Assembly: GCA_002748705.1 (NCBI GenBank)
Contig: PDSZ01000023.1
Span: 62,001 to 126,000, forward strand
DNA: 64,000 nucleotides
From: Candidatus Fermentibacterota bacterium
GTDB lineage: Bacteria > Fermentibacterota > Fermentibacteria > Fermentibacterales > Fermentibacteraceae
Direction of reading: 5' to 3'
Shown: one piece after another, positions 63,422 to 64,000 of the stretch
Layout: every line of letters starts with the position of its first letter
How positions within the stretch are numbered: position 1 is the first letter of the stretch
Translations under genes and position numbers: made by a program
The notes under the pieces: generated by a model
What the model was told of the DNA's origin: nothing
The model's input: only the letters and a program-made list of their open reading frames with translations
The model's database searches: none

Positions 63422-63873
63422 TCAGCTAACCTGTCGCCGATTGCTTCAAGCATATCAGGTATTTTCTTTACAGGTATGAGCACTGCTGCAGCTGAGGCCA
63501 GTACCTGGTTATCAACCTCAATGGTTCCTGATGTCTTGATTGACCTTCCCCTGTTCTCGGTTACCTTGCCCTTTATAAACAGCGGTACTCCTGTTGGAAC
63601 AGGCTTGTGAAACCTGACCTCTATGGTTCCTGTAACAGTGAACCAGCCTGTGGTTGAGCAGGCGTAGACCATAGTTTCGTCCAGAAGGGTTGTGATTATT
63701 CCTCCATGGGCGGCACCCTTCCATCCGCTGAAGTGATCTGCTATTACCGTTTCGCACACTGCATGTCCTGAACCCTCTTCAAGGTGAAACTTCAGCTTCA
63801 GCCCCACAGGGTTTTCAGGTCCGCAGGCGAAGCAATTCTTATCATCAATGAGTATTTCTTTCAGTTCTGCCAC
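63418..63873 (-). CDS. PaaI-type hotdog thioesterase
   Basis: 151 residues, GTG start with GAAGGTG upstream. The hotdog motif HGGIITTLLDETM and the N-terminal CFACGPENPVGLKL with paired cysteines are typical of PaaI/YigI-like acyl-CoA thioesterases. It likely hydrolyses small or aromatic acyl-CoAs. It has a good promoter of its own at the right end. Confidence 0.88.
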   Translation of the reverse strand: MAELKEILIDDKNCFACGPENPVGLKLKFHLEEGSGHAVCETVIADHFSGWKGAAHGGIITTLLDETMVYACSTTGWFTVTGTIEVRFHKPVPTGVPLFIKGKVTENRGRSIKTSGTIEVDNQVLASAAAVLIPVKKIPDMLEAIGDRLAE

Positions 63874-63900
63874 AGGTACACCTTCTTTCAGATAAGAATG

Positions 63901-63929
63901 ATACTAACCACTGAATAACTCCTTTGCAA
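63901..63929 (-). promoter_or_regulatory. Promoter of the thioesterase operon
   Basis: On the minus strand TTGCAA (63929-63924) and TAGTAT (63906-63901) are 17 bases apart, about 28 bases before the GTG start. It lies directly beside a divergent promoter. Confidence 0.65.
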
Positions 63930-63936
63930 GCGGCAC

Positions 63937-63965
63937 TTGTTATTTAGTATTCGCATCTTTATGTA
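63937..63965 (+). promoter_or_regulatory. Promoter of the rightward gene at the window edge
   Basis: TTGTTA (63937-63942) and TATGTA (63960-63965) are 17 bases apart, 19 bases before the ATG at 63985. Confidence 0.6.
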
Positions 63966-63984
63966 TTGCGAAGGAGTTGAATTT

Positions 63985-64000
63985 ATGGGCATTATGCCTG
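63985..64000 (+). CDS. Start of a rightward gene, cut by the window edge
   Basis: ATG 63985 with AAGGAG 8 bases upstream encodes only MGIMP before the window ends. No family can be assigned. The promoter just upstream supports a real gene. Confidence 0.6.

Noticed and set aside
1..64000. CRISPR arrays, phage or conjugation modules, rRNA genes
   Set aside because: No regularly spaced repeats, no structural phage genes and no rRNA-like sequence were seen.

Overview
The window looks like a chromosomal stretch of a Gram-negative-type, probably anaerobic, fermentative bacterium with about half G+C and very dense gene packing. There are no rRNA or tRNA genes, CRISPR arrays or phage modules. Many genes start with TTG or GTG behind clear Shine-Dalgarno sites, and most neighbours overlap by 1 to 20 bases (ATGA, TTGA and GTGA junctions). 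Several large secreted proteins carry beta-propellers and end in a C-terminal module of the type-IX-secretion/FlgD-like kind (YDLTGRAVW..., FDLSGRAVAD...). A DUF4954 protein, a PyrI-type aspartate transcarbamoylase and a QueH enzyme are also present. Together these suggest a member of the FCB superphylum or an allied candidate phylum such as Fermentibacterota. That placement is inference and was not tested.

Layout, left to right. Positions 1-18000 (minus strand): a hybrid sensor kinase followed by a tightly overlapping run rarA, zinc-ribbon kinase-like protein, rnr, nadE, purH, lytic transglycosylase, NHL-propeller protein, two CNNM/CBS (CorC-like) proteins and a GGDEF gene cut by the left edge. 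Upstream of these lie a lipoprotein, apt and a LOG-like gene. 18139-24215: a partly decayed non-coding stretch, then two very large secreted propeller proteins with their own promoter. 24509-33249: a surface-glycan type cluster with a FAD oxidoreductase, two asparagine-synthase-like amidotransferases, a GT2 glycosyltransferase, a flippase-like membrane protein and a GT39-like glycosyltransferase. 33496-38655: an outer-membrane barrel protein, a lone urocanate hydratase and a secreted M14 carboxypeptidase.

38659-45537 (plus strand): a GT4 glycosyltransferase is coupled to three consecutive, overlapping, unrecognised zinc-ribbon proteins, followed by the yebC-ruvC-ruvA-ruvB-queH operon with its own promoter. 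45538-48173 is the accessory spot: a long inverted repeat, an AT-rich methyltransferase gene, and broken remnants of IS110 and IS1380 transposases. 48200-58051 holds pyrI-pyrB behind a HTH-PTS EIIA fusion regulator, then peptidases T and D, a radical SAM protein, a class I amidotransferase, a 2-hydroxyacid dehydrogenase and the DUF4954 protein. 58057-59649 is a self-contained metal-resistance unit: promoter, ArsR/SmtB operator, permease-HMA exporter and SmtB/CadC-like sensor. 59681-60214 is a fumarase relic that appears to be an alpha-beta deletion scar, directly upstream of malic enzyme. The right end holds an RNA methyltransferase, an alpha/beta hydrolase and a hotdog thioesterase, with a divergent promoter pair and the first codons of a rightward gene.

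The most unusual features are the zinc-ribbon trio, the CNNM/CBS gene running into a GGDEF gene across an 11-base overlap, the zinc-ribbon protein with a kinase-like H-box but no recognisable ATPase boxes, the EIIA-type regulator in the pyrBI operon, and the fumarase deletion scar. All functional assignments are from motif reading only; no database search was run.
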